Assembly: GCF_001704415.2 (NCBI RefSeq)
Contig: NC_030823.1
Span: 77,562,458 to 77,626,457, forward strand
Direction: 5' to 3'
DNA length: 64,000 bases
Origin: Capra hircus
Lineage: Eukaryota > Chordata > Mammalia > Artiodactyla > Bovidae
In this document: piece after piece, positions 10,011 to 20,859 of the stretch
Numbering within the stretch: position 1 is the first letter of the stretch
How the letters are laid out: each line of letters starts with the position of its first letter
The notes under the pieces: generated by a model
The model's database searches: none
What the model was told of the DNA's origin: nothing
The model's input: only the letters and a program-made list of their open reading frames with translations
Made by a program: the position numbers and the translations under genes

Positions 10011-12049
10011 GGAGACACAAGTGTTGCAGGAGCAGAGGACTGTGACACAGAATTTCGAGTTACGTACATCCATTTACAAAAGAGCCACCAGAGGATAGCT
10101 CCAAAGCTCAGAGTGTTACCTGCTGGTTCTGTGTCACATGTCCCTTTTTTTAGAGAGCCCTTTGAGATTGGGGGGATATACACTAATATGGCCTGGTATT
10201 AACAACATGTCATTGCTTCTCTAAAAGGAATTACACTGCATATCCGCAGGATGGGACTCAGCACTTGGGGCTATAATTAGTCCGTGTCTATTAAATAGCA
10301 GTTGCACAACTTCCTAGTAATTTACAGGAATCCTAAATTATAAGGCTGCTTCTTGAAAATGTTTTTGCCTCCATCATCTCACCCTCCCAGTCTCGTTTAG
10401 GCTCGGGGCTTTTAAACCAGAAAGAGAACTAGCTGCTTTTAGCATAGCAGAGAACAGATTCTAAAAGCATCCCTCTATCCTAAATTTCACCGACAAGGGG
10501 GATAAAAGGTTTACGTGACAACTGAGAAAGTAATACGGCAAAGGGACCCACACGATTAAGTCTAACAAGCTTATCTTCCCCCCGTATCTCCACAGGAACA
10601 GAGTTGGGAGAAATGTCGTTCATGTGTATGTGTGATATTCCATGACGTTAAATTGATTACAAGCAGACTGGCTGGGTAGAGTGTGCTGTGTTGAGCAGGA
10701 TGTTTAGTATATGTGCTGCTGAAGCGAGCACGGAGCAAGAAAATCTAAACCAATGGCAGACACCACCCACAGGTCTTTAAAGAGACCATCACTCTGTAGT
10801 AATGAGAAAACAGGAGTGCACGGATGGCCCTCATTCCAATGCTAATGCAAGAAAGCGGACTTTAAAAATCTTAAATTAAGATGGATTGTGGATGGGAGAC
10901 ACAGAGTCCTACTTAGGAAGAGAGAGTATCTCACATAAAAGTGATATAAATTTGCATTCATCTAGAAAATTCGAAGTAAATCAATATGGCATAAATCATA
11001 GGTGCTGGAAATTGTGGTGCTGGTTTTAAAGGAAGATAATTTACACTGTTCTTTACTCTGGGATTAAACAAACATAACCAGAAAGTACAACCTGGAAATC
11101 AAGTCCGTTGCAAAGCATACTGGTAGTCCTATGGAATGGGTACCCCTAAATGAGCCTGAGCGATGTGAGTGACATGCAGGTAACTGGTGGGTAACAGGTG
11201 CTCCAGGTGGCCAGTGGCCAGGCCTGAGCCTTGTTCCTGAAGGTCAGTGGGAGGGTGGGAGGGCCTCCTCGTCCCTGTCCCCCATCCACGCTGCTGCCCT
11301 GATCCAAGTTTCATTTCCATTTTCTCATCCAATTACAGCTTGCTCAGTTCCTCACTAAAATTTATAGCAAACTTTGCAAAGCTTTTGACCTGTAGCATCT
11401 TATTAAACTTTTATGAAAAATCAATGCCGCTCCATCCTACGGAGGGGCTGTTCCTCACGCCGTTGTCAGGGGTGACTGAAGCCTATTTACCCCCGGATCT
11501 GACGAGAGAGATTGAAACTGCAAGAAGTCTTCATCTCACAGGCCAGGGGGCCATAAAGAGGAAATTCTCATATTTTTCTGAAATATGGCATTTCAAGAAA
11601 TGCCACCTTGGGAAAATTAGTCTGAAAAGAAAGCAAAAGCGCGAGTTTTTAATCATTTGTCTTTTTTTATTGTTGTTTTGATCGCATTGTTCTCCCCCAG
11701 AATAGCATCTCTGGGCCCCCTGGCTCCCCTCTGGGTTCCTCATGTGGGACACCCTGGACCCTCTGGACAAGGACCCAACCCCACCATCCCCCTGCTCTCC
11801 AGCTGTCCCCGTGACACGCACCACCGGTCAGCCGGTCAGAAACCCAACAACCAGCCCAGAACCCTCTCAACTGGTAAATGGTTCTTGATTCTGTGCCCTG
11901 GCTCCGATTCACTCCCCAGCCTCAGCTTTGTCCTTACATCCACCACGGCAACCCTCCGCTCCGTCTCCTAGACCCTCACCAATGGCTTCCTAACTCTTCT
12001 CTCGGCCACCCATCTTTATTTTAAATATGAGGCAGTAAGTACTTTTTTA
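10011..12049. other. Two-kilobase repeat-poor stretch
   Basis: No SINE, BovB or L1 is recognisable across 2 kb, which is unusual for this window. The left part (10.3-11.1 kb) is AT-rich with balanced composition, the style of conserved non-coding DNA. A 144-codon frame at 11247-11681 and the frames near 11.7 kb lack exon signals and I do not call them genes. Confidence 0.45.
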
Positions 12050-12197
12050 AAGTGCAGTTGATTTTATTTTTTAAATTTGTTTTTATTTATTTTGGGCCGC
12101 ACACACTGCATGTGGAATCTTATTTCCCCAGCCAGGTATCGAACTTGTGCCCTCTGCGTAGAGTATTACCCACGGAACCCCCAGGGAAGTCCCTCCG
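12050..12197 (-). mobile_element. CHR-type SINE
   Basis: The tail 'ttgtttttatttattttggg', then 'gccgcacacactgcatgtgg', 'ccagccaggtatcgaactt' and the head end 'aacccccagggaagtccc'. Confidence 0.85.
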
Positions 12198-12555
12198 CCT
12201 CCCATCTTGGCCACATACATCCATGATAAAGGCTGACTCCATATTGGTCTACCCTTCCCCACATTCTGAACACACGCTCCCCGCCACTGAGGTCCTTCGG
12301 AGTCCCTGTCAGCCGTCTTTAGCACGAGGCCCAGCTACTTGGAGCCGGGAGCCGGGCCCCCTCCACAGGCCCGGGCTCAGCTGCCGTTTCCTGAATGCTC
12401 CATACGTACAGGGCCATGGGGCTTGGGTTTTTCCCCCATAAAATGCTTACAAACCTATGTACTCCTGGGCCCCTTATAAAAACGCCTCCCTCTTGAATCT
12501 GGAACTTGGGGACTTGAGCTGGGTTTCTGTTGAGAGCGAACATGTAACAAATGAC
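12198..12555. other. Unannotated unique stretch
   Basis: GC-rich DNA with no recognised repeat. Confidence 0.4.
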
Positions 12556-12735
12556 AAAAGTCGTGTCTGACTCTTTGCGACCCCATGGCCTATACAGTCC
12601 CTGGAATTCTCCAGGCCAGAATACTGGAGTGGGTAGCCATCCCCTTCTCCATGGGATCTTCCCAACCAAGGGATCAAACCCAGGTCTCCCGCATTGCAGG
12701 CGGATTCTTGACCAGCTGAGCTATCAGGGAAGCCT
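12556..12735 (-). mobile_element. Bov-tA SINE
   Basis: From 'tgtctgactctttgcgac' through 'ccaggccagaatactggag' and 'ccgcattgcaggcggattc' to 'gagctatcagggaagcc'. Nearly full length. Confidence 0.9.
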
Positions 12736-13019
12736 TAACAAATGGCCAGAGAGGGTAAGACCCACATCCCAGCCTTCTTCGAGCCATGGTTTCTCTCAGC
12801 CTTTCTGAGGGAGAAACAGCTGCAGTGAAAAGAAATAGCTGAAAGCCCACCATCAGCTAAATACTCCAGAGCTTACTGAAGGCAAAGGCTTGAAAGAAAC
12901 CAGAGACTTCATTAGAGGCAGCGGGTTCTCAGTGAGGGGCTGGCTTCCACCCTCAGGAGAGAGGAGGGCCGGGCTGGGAAGACAGACTCTGCAGACAGAC
13001 CCCGGCGCAAGCCTCCTTG
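12736..13019. other. Unannotated unique stretch
   Basis: No recognised feature. Confidence 0.4.
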
Positions 13020-13195
13020 CCACCTCCCAAGTGTGCGGCCTTGCCACCTGCTCACCTGAGGAGCCTCAGCCTCCTCACCTGTCAAGGGTAATGCTCTAGG
13101 AGTAGGTCACAGGGTCACTGTGAAGGCTTAACGAGACCCTGACCTAGGATCCAGCAGACAGTAAGAACTCAGTCAAGGCCAGGTATTGTTAACAC
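13020..13195 (+). mobile_element. MIR SINE, diverged
   Basis: The remnant order is 'gtgtgcggccttgccacc', 'cctcagcctcctcacctgtc', 'cactgtgaaggcttaacgag' and 'cagacagtaagaactcagtc', the MIR core and 3' end. Confidence 0.65.
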
Positions 13196-13399
13196 ACCAC
13201 CTCACAAGCTGTGCTACCAGCCACTGAAATTCTCTGTGCACGATAAAATTCCTTCCTTCTCCGTGAGCTAGTTCCTATATTAATCTTCTCCAGCAGCTCT
13301 GCCACGTGCAAGACAACCTGCTCAAATTGCACCAGAGTCAAACGAACTTAAGCTGTGTTTCAAGAAGCCCCTGGCCATCCCATAGCCAAGCCTCTGGGC

Positions 13400-13475
13400 C
13401 TCCACGGCCGGACGCATGGGCCCAACCCCAGGCTGGGGAACTAAGGTCCCACAGGCCTCGAGGCATGGCCAGAAA
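13400..13475 (+). mobile_element. CHR-type SINE fragment
   Basis: 'ccccaggctggggaactaag', 'gtcccacaggcc' and 'ggcatggcc' match the central part of the CHR SINE. Both ends are eroded; a short (tg)n run follows. Confidence 0.5.
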
Positions 13476-13505
13476 GTATGTATGTGTGTGTGTGGAGGTG
13501 GGGGG

Positions 13506-13712
13506 TTTCCCAGGGGCGCGGGGGTAAAGAATTCAGCTGCCAGCGCAGAAGCCACAGGAGAGGCAGATTCTATCCCTGGGTCGGGAAGATCCCCTGGTGG
13601 AGCAAACGGCAACCCACTCCAGGAGTCTTGCCTGGGAAATCCCACCGACAGAGGAGCCTGGCGGGCTACAGTCCATGGGTTGCAGAGTCGGACACAACTG
13701 AGCAACAGCATG
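13506..13712 (+). mobile_element. Bov-tA SINE
   Basis: 'ggggtaaagaattcagctgcc', 'gggtcgggaagatcccctgg', 'gaggagcctggcgggctacag', and the end 'cggacacaactgagcaac'. Confidence 0.88.
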
Positions 13713-13739
13713 CACAACAACGTACATGTGTGTGTGTTT

Positions 13740-13855
13740 CTGTGATTCAGTTATACATACATACACACACACATATACATATATGTACAACTGAATCACT
13801 TTGCTGTACACATGAAAAACTGTAACTATATTCCAAACAAAATAAAGTAACTGGG
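13740..13855 (+). mobile_element. L1 tail pieces in inverted arrangement
   Basis: The right half is an L1 3' end ('actgaatcactttgctgtac', A-rich end). The left half begins with 'gtgattcagttatacatac', the same motif in reverse, so the segment forms an imperfect inverted repeat around a CA/TA-rich centre. Confidence 0.55.
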
Positions 13856-14104
13856 ACAGGATTTGACCCACCCAGTGCAGCGCTCAGCCATCACACTGCT
13901 GTATTCTCCTGTCACTTGATCACCTAAAGTCCCTCAGGCCTCAAGTTTTGCCTAAAGAGCCGTCAAGTTCGAGCCCCACCACCCAGAGGGGCCCCTCCTC
14001 CCTGCCCGCCCGCATGCCCCACGGTTAGTTTTTTGGGATTCTGTCGTCGTTTTTCACACGGACCACTTTTAAAGTCTTTGAGTCAATTTGTCACAACACC
14101 GCTT
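13856..14104. other. Unannotated unique stretch
   Basis: Nothing recognised. Confidence 0.4.
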
Positions 14105-14228
14105 CTGATCTATGTTTTGGTTTCTCAGCCACGAGGCATGTGGGATCTCAGCCCCCAACCAGGGGTCAAACTGCACCCCCCGCATCGGAAGGTGACGCCC
14201 CGACCCCTGGATCCCCAAAAAGTCCCTG
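14105..14228 (-). mobile_element. CHR-type SINE
   Basis: 'ggtttctcagccacgaggc', 'atgtgggatctcagcccc', 'caaccaggggtcaaactg' and 'aaaaagtccctgcg'. Reverse orientation. Confidence 0.75.
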
Positions 14229-14636
14229 CGGTTCGTTCTGGGCATGGCCCTCTTCCCTCACACTTTGCACAGGCCGTTCCCTCCACCAGGAACCTTAACG
14301 CCAGGCTGAGCACAGTCAGCGGACCTACTCCCACTCCAGCTCAGCGCAGGCGGGCTATCCCCCCACTCTCCCAGCTCCTAAAGCCAGCCCCTACGTCTTG
14401 GTTTCACACTGTAAGATGAATGTTGGTCGCCTCCTTTATTAACACTAGGCTCCCCGGATGGTGACTTACTCCACCGCGACCCTAGCGAACAGCATATAGG
14501 AGATTTAAGTAAGTACTTATGGGTTGAATGAATTCATTATACTTGCAGCTGTCCAGAGGACAGGAGCACCTCACGCTGGAAGCAAGATTAGGAGGGCTGA
14601 CCACTCTTAAGAACTGACCCATGAATGCGCGCCTGG
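14229..14636. other. Unannotated unique stretch
   Basis: About 400 bp with no recognised feature. Confidence 0.4.
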
Positions 14637-14865
14637 GTGCACGCTCAGTCACTTCAGTCATGTCCGGCCCTCTGAGATCCCTTTGTGATCCTATGGACTG
14701 TGGTCCGCCAGACCCCTCTGTCCGTGGGATCCTCCAGGCAAGAATCCTGGAGTGGGCTGCTATGCCGTCTTCCAGGGGCACTTCCCAACCCAGGGATCAC
14801 ACTCGCGCCTCCTACATCTCCCGTATTCCAGACAGATCCTTTAGCGCTGAGCCACCAGGGAAGCC
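14637..14865 (-). mobile_element. Bov-tA SINE
   Basis: 'gctcagtcacttcagtcatg', 'ctccaggcaagaatcctgg', 'cccaacccagggatcac' and the end 'gagccaccagggaagcc'. Confidence 0.9.
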
Positions 14866-16373
14866 TGGCTTAGGAATACTAGCATACTAAAAGTATTTTA
14901 CAGCTTCAAGCACATTAGCATGTTGCCAAAACTCTGCTGAAACTGTGAGCATTGAACCAAACAAATCTTACAGCAATCTTTACAACAAACAGTTGAAGAA
15001 AGAGAAAGTGTAATAATCAAAGAAACAGTATACTCCGGCCTCCAGGCAAAAGGCATTAGAAATTGATTTTTTTTTTTTTTCAAGAAAAAAGTCAACAAAC
15101 ATCTTGGCAGTGAAACGGGAAAGTCAAATTTAGTCAAGTTTAGTCAAGACGATATTATCACGGAAAGAAATTGATCCAGCAGGCTCGCCTCTTATAACTA
15201 TTCAGCTCATCTTGATGTTGTCTCTGAAGGGAATATAATTTTTCTCTGGCTTGAACCTTGATTACCATGGGGAAAGGCTCTAACTGGGATGCTCTTTTGG
15301 TGATAGATAAAATGTGTGTGAATGGGTCACAGAACATGAGCAGGATTCTCCAAGGAATTAAGGGGTTAGTCATTCTACGGCCAATGGAATATTTTTATGA
15401 AGCTGTGTTTATAAATATGACTGACTGTGGAGTACTTGCTGAGATGCTGGATTTTTACTCTTTTAATCAATTAGCCATATAACACAGAACAATGATGGTT
15501 CATGAAAATGTTCTTTAAGGAAAAAAAAAGGGGGAGTGTAGGTAAGCAATATTGTCCAGTAATCTAAAAATAAATCATTCCAAGCTGTAGATAATAGGAA
15601 ACGGTGGTACAGAAGGACATTTGGGAAAGGACTGTGGGTGTCGAAAGATGAGGGTAAGCAATCTGAGAAAGTAATCAAGTCATACAGCGTTGGAAGGAGA
15701 AGACCCCCTACAGATCAAAAGACCTTGATTACTAACCTCATCCCCAAGACCCGGTAAAATCAAGTACCACGTGCAGTAATATTCCAGCTACTAGCATTTC
15801 AATTCTGTAGAATCTTATATCCAGACCTGGATATATTTCAACCCTAGTCAGATAAATAATTGCTGTATTTTTAATTCTTTGTAAAGCCACTAAGTGTCTG
15901 GTTTTTTAAAAAAATTATATTGGGATAAACTCCCTTGACTGTTTATTACATGTTTACTGGTATCGTACCATATATCAACTATGTTATAGGAAAACCTAGT
16001 GTCAGATTAATCCAGTCTTCCCAGCTTTAATCTTGTGCTCTTTTATAAATCAGAGAGCAGTGTGTTGAAAGATTTCTCCATCAATTACTAAAAAAAAAAA
16101 TTCTCTTAGTGTAATAATTAAGGCAGAAGCTACAAATAAATTTGGCAAATGTTATAGAATCAGAGCATTAATAAGCAACAATCTTCAATCAGAATGTTTT
16201 TCAGCTTTTCAAAAAATATATATTATCATTTATTTTACATGTTTTATACTCTTATCCCCCAAATATCTGAGTGAAATTTGATGCCAGGACAGCTTATGGA
16301 AGTAGGTGAACAGAGGAAAATTGGAAACTGGAATGGCATGTAAGTTCTTTGTTTAAAAATAAGTATTTTTGTT
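14866..16373. other. AT-rich repeat-poor stretch
   Basis: 1.5 kb of AT-rich DNA with no young repeat and only poly-A runs near 15065-15080 and 16090. Short frames are present on both strands without exon signals. Old, unrecognisable repeats cannot be excluded. Confidence 0.4.
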
Positions 16374-17554
16374 AAGCAACTATCAGTTCAGTTCAGTCGC
16401 TCAGTCAGGTCCGACTCTTTGCGACCCCATGACAGGGATCCAGGCCTCTGTGTCCATCACCAACTCCCAGAGTCCACCCAAACCCATGTCCATTGAGTGG
16501 GTGATACCATCCAACCATCTCATCCTCTGTCGTCCCCTTCTCTTCCTGCCCTCAATCTTTCCCAGCATCAGGGTCTTTTCAAATAAGTCAGCTCTTCACA
16601 TCAGGTGGCCAAAGTATTGGAGTTTCAGCTTCAGCATCAGTCCTTCCAATGAACACCCAGGACCAATCTCCTTTAGGATGGACTGATTGGATCTCCTTGC
16701 AGTCCAAGGGACTCTCAAGAGTCTTCTCCAACACCACAGTTCAAAAGCATCAATTCTTCGGCACTCAGCTTTCTTTATAGTCCAACTCTCACATCCATAC
16801 ATGACCACTGGAAAAAACCATAGCCTTGACTAGACGGACCTTTGTTGGCAAAGTAATATCTCTGCTTTTCAATATGCTGTCTACGTTGGTCAAACTTTCC
16901 TTCCAAGGAGTAAGCGTCTTTTAATTTCATGGCTGCAGTCACAATCTACAGTGATTTTGGAGCCCCCAAAAATAAAGTCTGACACTGTTTCCACTGTTTC
17001 CCCATCTATCATGAAGTGATGGAACTGGATGCCATGATCTTCGTTTTCTGAATGTTGAGCTTTAAGCCAACTTTTTCACTCTCCTCTTTCGCTTTCATCA
17101 AGAGGCTCTTTAGTTATTCTTCACTTTCTGCCATAAGGGTGGTGTCATCTGCATAGCTGAGGTTATTGATATTTCTCCCGGCAATCTTGATTCCAGCTTG
17201 TGCTTCCTCCAGCCCAGCATTTCTCATGATGTACTCGCATAGAAGTTAAATAAGCAGGGTGACAGTATACAGCCTTGACATACTCCTTTTCCTATTTGGA
17301 ACCAGTCTGTTGTTCCATGTCCAGTTCTTACTGTAGCTTCCTGACCTGCACACAGCTTTCTCAAGAGGCAGGTCAAGTGGTCTGGTATGCCCATCTCTTT
17401 CAGAGTTTTCCACAGCCCACACAGTCAAAGGCTTTGGCATAGTCAATAAAGCAGAAATAGATGTTTTTCTGGAACTTTTTTCCTTTTTCGATGATCCATC
17501 GATTATCGATCTTGCCTTGAGAACCCCATGAACAGTATGAAAAGAAGCAACTAT
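16374..17554 (-). mobile_element. BovB insertion with 5' inversion and 10-bp TSD
   Basis: The main body is BovB on the minus strand, from its 3' end at 16384 into the reverse-transcriptase region. At about 17497 the homology breaks and a short BovB 5' piece continues in the opposite orientation (contains 'cttgagaaccccatgaacag') up to 17544. The repeat 'aagcaactat' flanks the whole unit at 16374-16383 and 17545-17554. A single insertion with an inverted 5' segment is the known outcome of twin priming. The ORF is frame-shifted and dead. Confidence 0.85.
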
Positions 17555-18007
17555 ACTCCAATAAAAATTAATTTAAAAGATAATTAATTAATTAATTATC
17601 AAAAATAAACTATAAGCAATAAAAAGAAAATAGGCAGTTTTTAAAAAGTCAATAAATTTTTAAAAATAATATAACATCCATAAATGATTTTTGAAATTAA
17701 AAAATGTTTGAAAGGATGGTCCATTATAGGAGAAGTAAGAAAACAAAAGTAAGGGTTCCTTTCTGTTGAGACAAAATTAAGAAATAAGGTCACCAGAAGA
17801 CTTGGGGCGGGAAAAAATAGACATCTCAGGTGTGTAATTTCTCACTATGTAAGACTAAACTTGGACTGCATCTAAATTTGAATTTTTTAAAAAGCATTCT
17901 ATACTATCTAATAAATAGAAGAGAATACAGTGTCGATCTGGCTTTGAAGAAACACATTTTCATTGATTTGTTTACAGGGCCACTGAGAAGTCTCTTCACA
18001 CTCGAAA
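17555..18007. other. AT-rich stretch with simple repeats
   Basis: Contains (ttaa)n near 17580-17600 and A/T-rich low complexity. No gene. Confidence 0.5.
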
Positions 18008-18131
18008 AATACCCTTCCTATTGAGTTCATTGAAATTAAATACCCTTCCTATTGAGTTCATTGAAATTGAAATACCCTTCCTATTGAGTTCATTGAAGTT
18101 GAAATACCCTTCCTATTGAGTTCATTGAAAT
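18008..18131. repeat. Four-copy 31-32 bp tandem array at a BovB junction
   Basis: The word 'tacccttcctattgag' starts at 18010, 18041, 18073 and 18105, giving periods of 31, 32 and 32 bp. Each copy contains 'attgagttcattgaa', the same word that is the target-site duplication of the adjacent BovB. The last copy runs straight into the BovB 5' end. Confidence 0.9.
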
Positions 18132-18687
18132 TAAAAGACGCTTACTCCTTGGAAGAAAAGTTATGACCAACCTAGATAGCATATTCAAAGGCAGAGACAT
18201 TACTTTGCCGACTAAGGTCCGTCTAGTCAAGGCTATGGTTTTTCCTGTGGTCATGTATGGATGTGAGAGTTGGATTGTGAAGAAGCCTGAGCGCCGAAGA
18301 ATTGATGCTTTTGAACTGTGGTGTCGGAGAAGACTCTTGAGGGTCCCTTGGACTGCAAGGAGATCCAACCAGTCCATTCTGAAGGAGATCAGCCCTGGGA
18401 TTTCTTTGGAAGGAATGATGCTAAAGCTGAAGCTCCAGTACTTTGGCCACCTCATGAGAAGAGTTGACTCACTGGAAAAGACTCTGATGCTGGGAGGGAT
18501 TGGGGGCAGGAGGAGAAAGGGACCACCGAGGATGAGATGGCTGGATGGCATCACGGACTCGATGGATGTGAGTCTGAGTGAACTCCGGGAGATGGTGATG
18601 GACAGGGAGGCCTAGCGTGCTGCGATTCATGGGGTCGCAAAGAGTCAGACATGATTCAGTGACTGAACTGAATTGAGTTCATTGAAA
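18115..18687 (+). mobile_element. BovB 3' fragment with 16-bp TSD
   Basis: BovB body about 18131-18671, flanked by an exact 16-bp duplication 'attgagttcattgaaa' at 18115-18130 and 18672-18687. It encodes the C-terminal 150 codons of the BovB ORF in one frame (18163-18615), from MTNLDSI to a premature stop shortly before the normal C-terminus. Low divergence suggests a fairly recent insertion. Confidence 0.92.
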
Positions 18688-19739
18688 CCTAAAATTCCAA
18701 AATCTTATTTTTCCAGCTTAGAATTTTGTCTCATTTTAAAACAAAATGCTCCTAGGAAAGGTGACTATGCAACTCTTCAGCAAACTGTCATTTATACTTG
18801 AGTGTAAGCTAGGGTATCATAATCTCTCTGAGTGTTGCCAAGAGACCAGCAGAAACGATGGAGAATCTGGATGCAGAGGAGGAAGACAGAGGCAGTAAAG
18901 AGAGGGACCACACAGGCTGAAGTGCAGCTTACTCGATATTTGGCTGAAGCTAAAGAGATCTCTAAAATTTGGACCACATTAGTCAAGGCAAACTCTAGAA
19001 TGTCTTCAAATAACTAGACAGTCTTTAACTGCCATGCATTGTCAGGTTATAGACCCAAAGGCCTGGAAGGGAATCAACTTGGCCTCCATCTTGGCGGTTT
19101 CCTTGGCTGACTCCCTGATCAGGTTTGTTTTGCAGAGGTCACTTAATTAGTACTCTGGGTAACAGTTATAAGTTAACATTATCTTCCCCCAGATAATGAT
19201 AGCATTTTGCATGTGCTAAGTCAAACAGGAATTAACAAAATTCCGATGGCTTACTTAAATGATAAATAATGAGCCATTTTAAGGAAGCGATCTCCTGGGG
19301 TGTGCGGAAAAGCCTGCCGCTCCAGTGGGCTCCCCGAAAAACAGGAAAGGGAGCAGCCCACGCTGGTTCAGAAGAGGCAGCGGGGAGCACGTCCCCCAGG
19401 GTGGGCACAAGCCGACACCCTGGCTCTGTTACATTTTTCTTTTTTCCTTTTCTGTGCTATCCTTTTTTTTTTCTTTAAGATGTCTCACTCTTGAGACATC
19501 TATGAAAATACCACACATACCAACAGCCAATAAAATGATCTCCCTAATCCAAATTATAGAGGTGTGAATCACGTCTTCACCGCTCCCAGGCTGCCTTCCT
19601 GAAATAGCATTTGACAAAACTATTATCAGCGAAAAGTTTCAAATGCTTACAAGCTCTGTAAGGAGGACCTCCTCATTTCTGTTTCAGTAGCATCATGATC
19701 ATGAAATACACCAGTGTAGAGCAACTGTTTAATATATGA
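18688..19739. other. Unannotated unique stretch
   Basis: One kilobase without a recognised repeat. Includes a T-rich run at 19430-19475 followed by a perfect hairpin (listed separately). Confidence 0.45.
19478..19501. other. Perfect 10-bp-arm hairpin after a T-rich run
   Basis: AGATGTCTCA and TGAGACATCT are exact reverse complements separated by four bases. A T-rich tract lies just upstream. Function unknown. Confidence 0.7.
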
Positions 19740-20048
19740 TTTTATTTATTTATCTTTGGTTGCACTGGGTCTGTCTTCATCGCGGGGCAGGCTTTTCTCT
19801 AATTGTGGCAAGTGGGGGCGACTCTCTAGTTGTGATGTACGGGCTTCTCACTGCCGTGTCTTTTCTTGCTAGGGAGCACGGGCTTCAGTAGTTGCAGCCT
19901 GTGGGCCCAAGAGTTGCTTTTCCTGGGTTCTAGGGCACAGACTCTTGCAGCTCCGCAGTATGTGGGATTCTCCCTGACCAGGAATCAAACCCGTGTCTCC
20001 TGCATTGACAGGCGGCTTCTTTACCACTGAGCCACGAGGGAAGTCCTA
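19740..20048 (-). mobile_element. CHR-1 type SINE, long form
   Basis: About 310 bp: the 'ttatttatttatctttggttg' tail, repeated 'gggcttctcactgccg' and 'acgggcttcagtagttg' modules, 'gtatgtgggattctccctg', and the tRNA-like head end 'gagccacgagggaagtcc'. Confidence 0.88.
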
Positions 20049-20803
20049 GACTAACGTTTTATGGACAACATCTTTTTCTTGCTCAAACCTGGGAGCTTAA
20101 AGCTTTGAATTTCAAGTGATAATATAAAGAAAGCCTATAACCCTATAAAAATATAGGAGATCAAAACCTGTTTCTTATCAAATTTATTGAAATGATCTGC
20201 TCCAGCAGGACAGTTGCGAAGATGAGCTTGGTCCCCATCCATAGGGGAGAGCCTGTCTTCACTGTGTTCCTAACAGCCCACATCAATCTTGCTTTGAGGA
20301 CCTTTACATAGCATCAGTAAAATTCAGTCCTGTGTCACGTTGTACGGCCTCGTTCCCTACCCATCTTGATCTTAAAGGTTATTTCTGGAGAAAATAGGCC
20401 AACAAATCATATTTTCTTAAACATTTTACTTTAGTCATTTATGAGCTCCCCCATCTTGAAAAATACATCAGAAAACTTGAAGCGTGGTGACTCAGAAACG
20501 ACGCAACAAAAAACGCGTGAAATTTAACCCAAATATGACATAAAGTTAAGATTGTCTATTTATGTAGAAAACAATGATTTGAATTATTCTGTTGAGGCTC
20601 TTTTCTGTTCTTGTACTGGTTTGAATGTTAGGGCAAATTAATGTACAATACGCTTCCATGTTTATTCACTTTACAGGTATGTTATAATGAGAGAAATTGG
20701 CAATGGTGAGCATACCCTGTTAAAAACAGGGACAGTTTCTCAGATTCTTCTTTAACAAGAAACGAGCTGGACATCCTTCCCGGGGATAGTGTTGTGAATG
20801 GCA
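20049..20803. other. AT-rich unique stretch
   Basis: No repeat or exon recognised in 750 bp. Confidence 0.4.
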
Positions 20804-20859
20804 CTACACAACAGAGGCCACACACCTCCCGCTACACAACGGAGGCCACACACCTCCCA
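20804..20859. repeat. 28-bp tandem duplication
   Basis: Two copies of a 28-bp word beginning 'ctacacaacagaggcc' with two mismatches, in tandem. Confidence 0.85.

Noticed and set aside
11247..11681. A 144-codon plus-strand frame in repeat-poor DNA.
   Set aside because: No exon signals, and the sequence reads as chance hydrophobic and basic runs in AT-rich DNA.
18008..18131. Regular repeats considered as a CRISPR-like array.
   Set aside because: The units are directly adjacent with no unique spacers, in a mammalian genome, and are explained by local tandem duplication.
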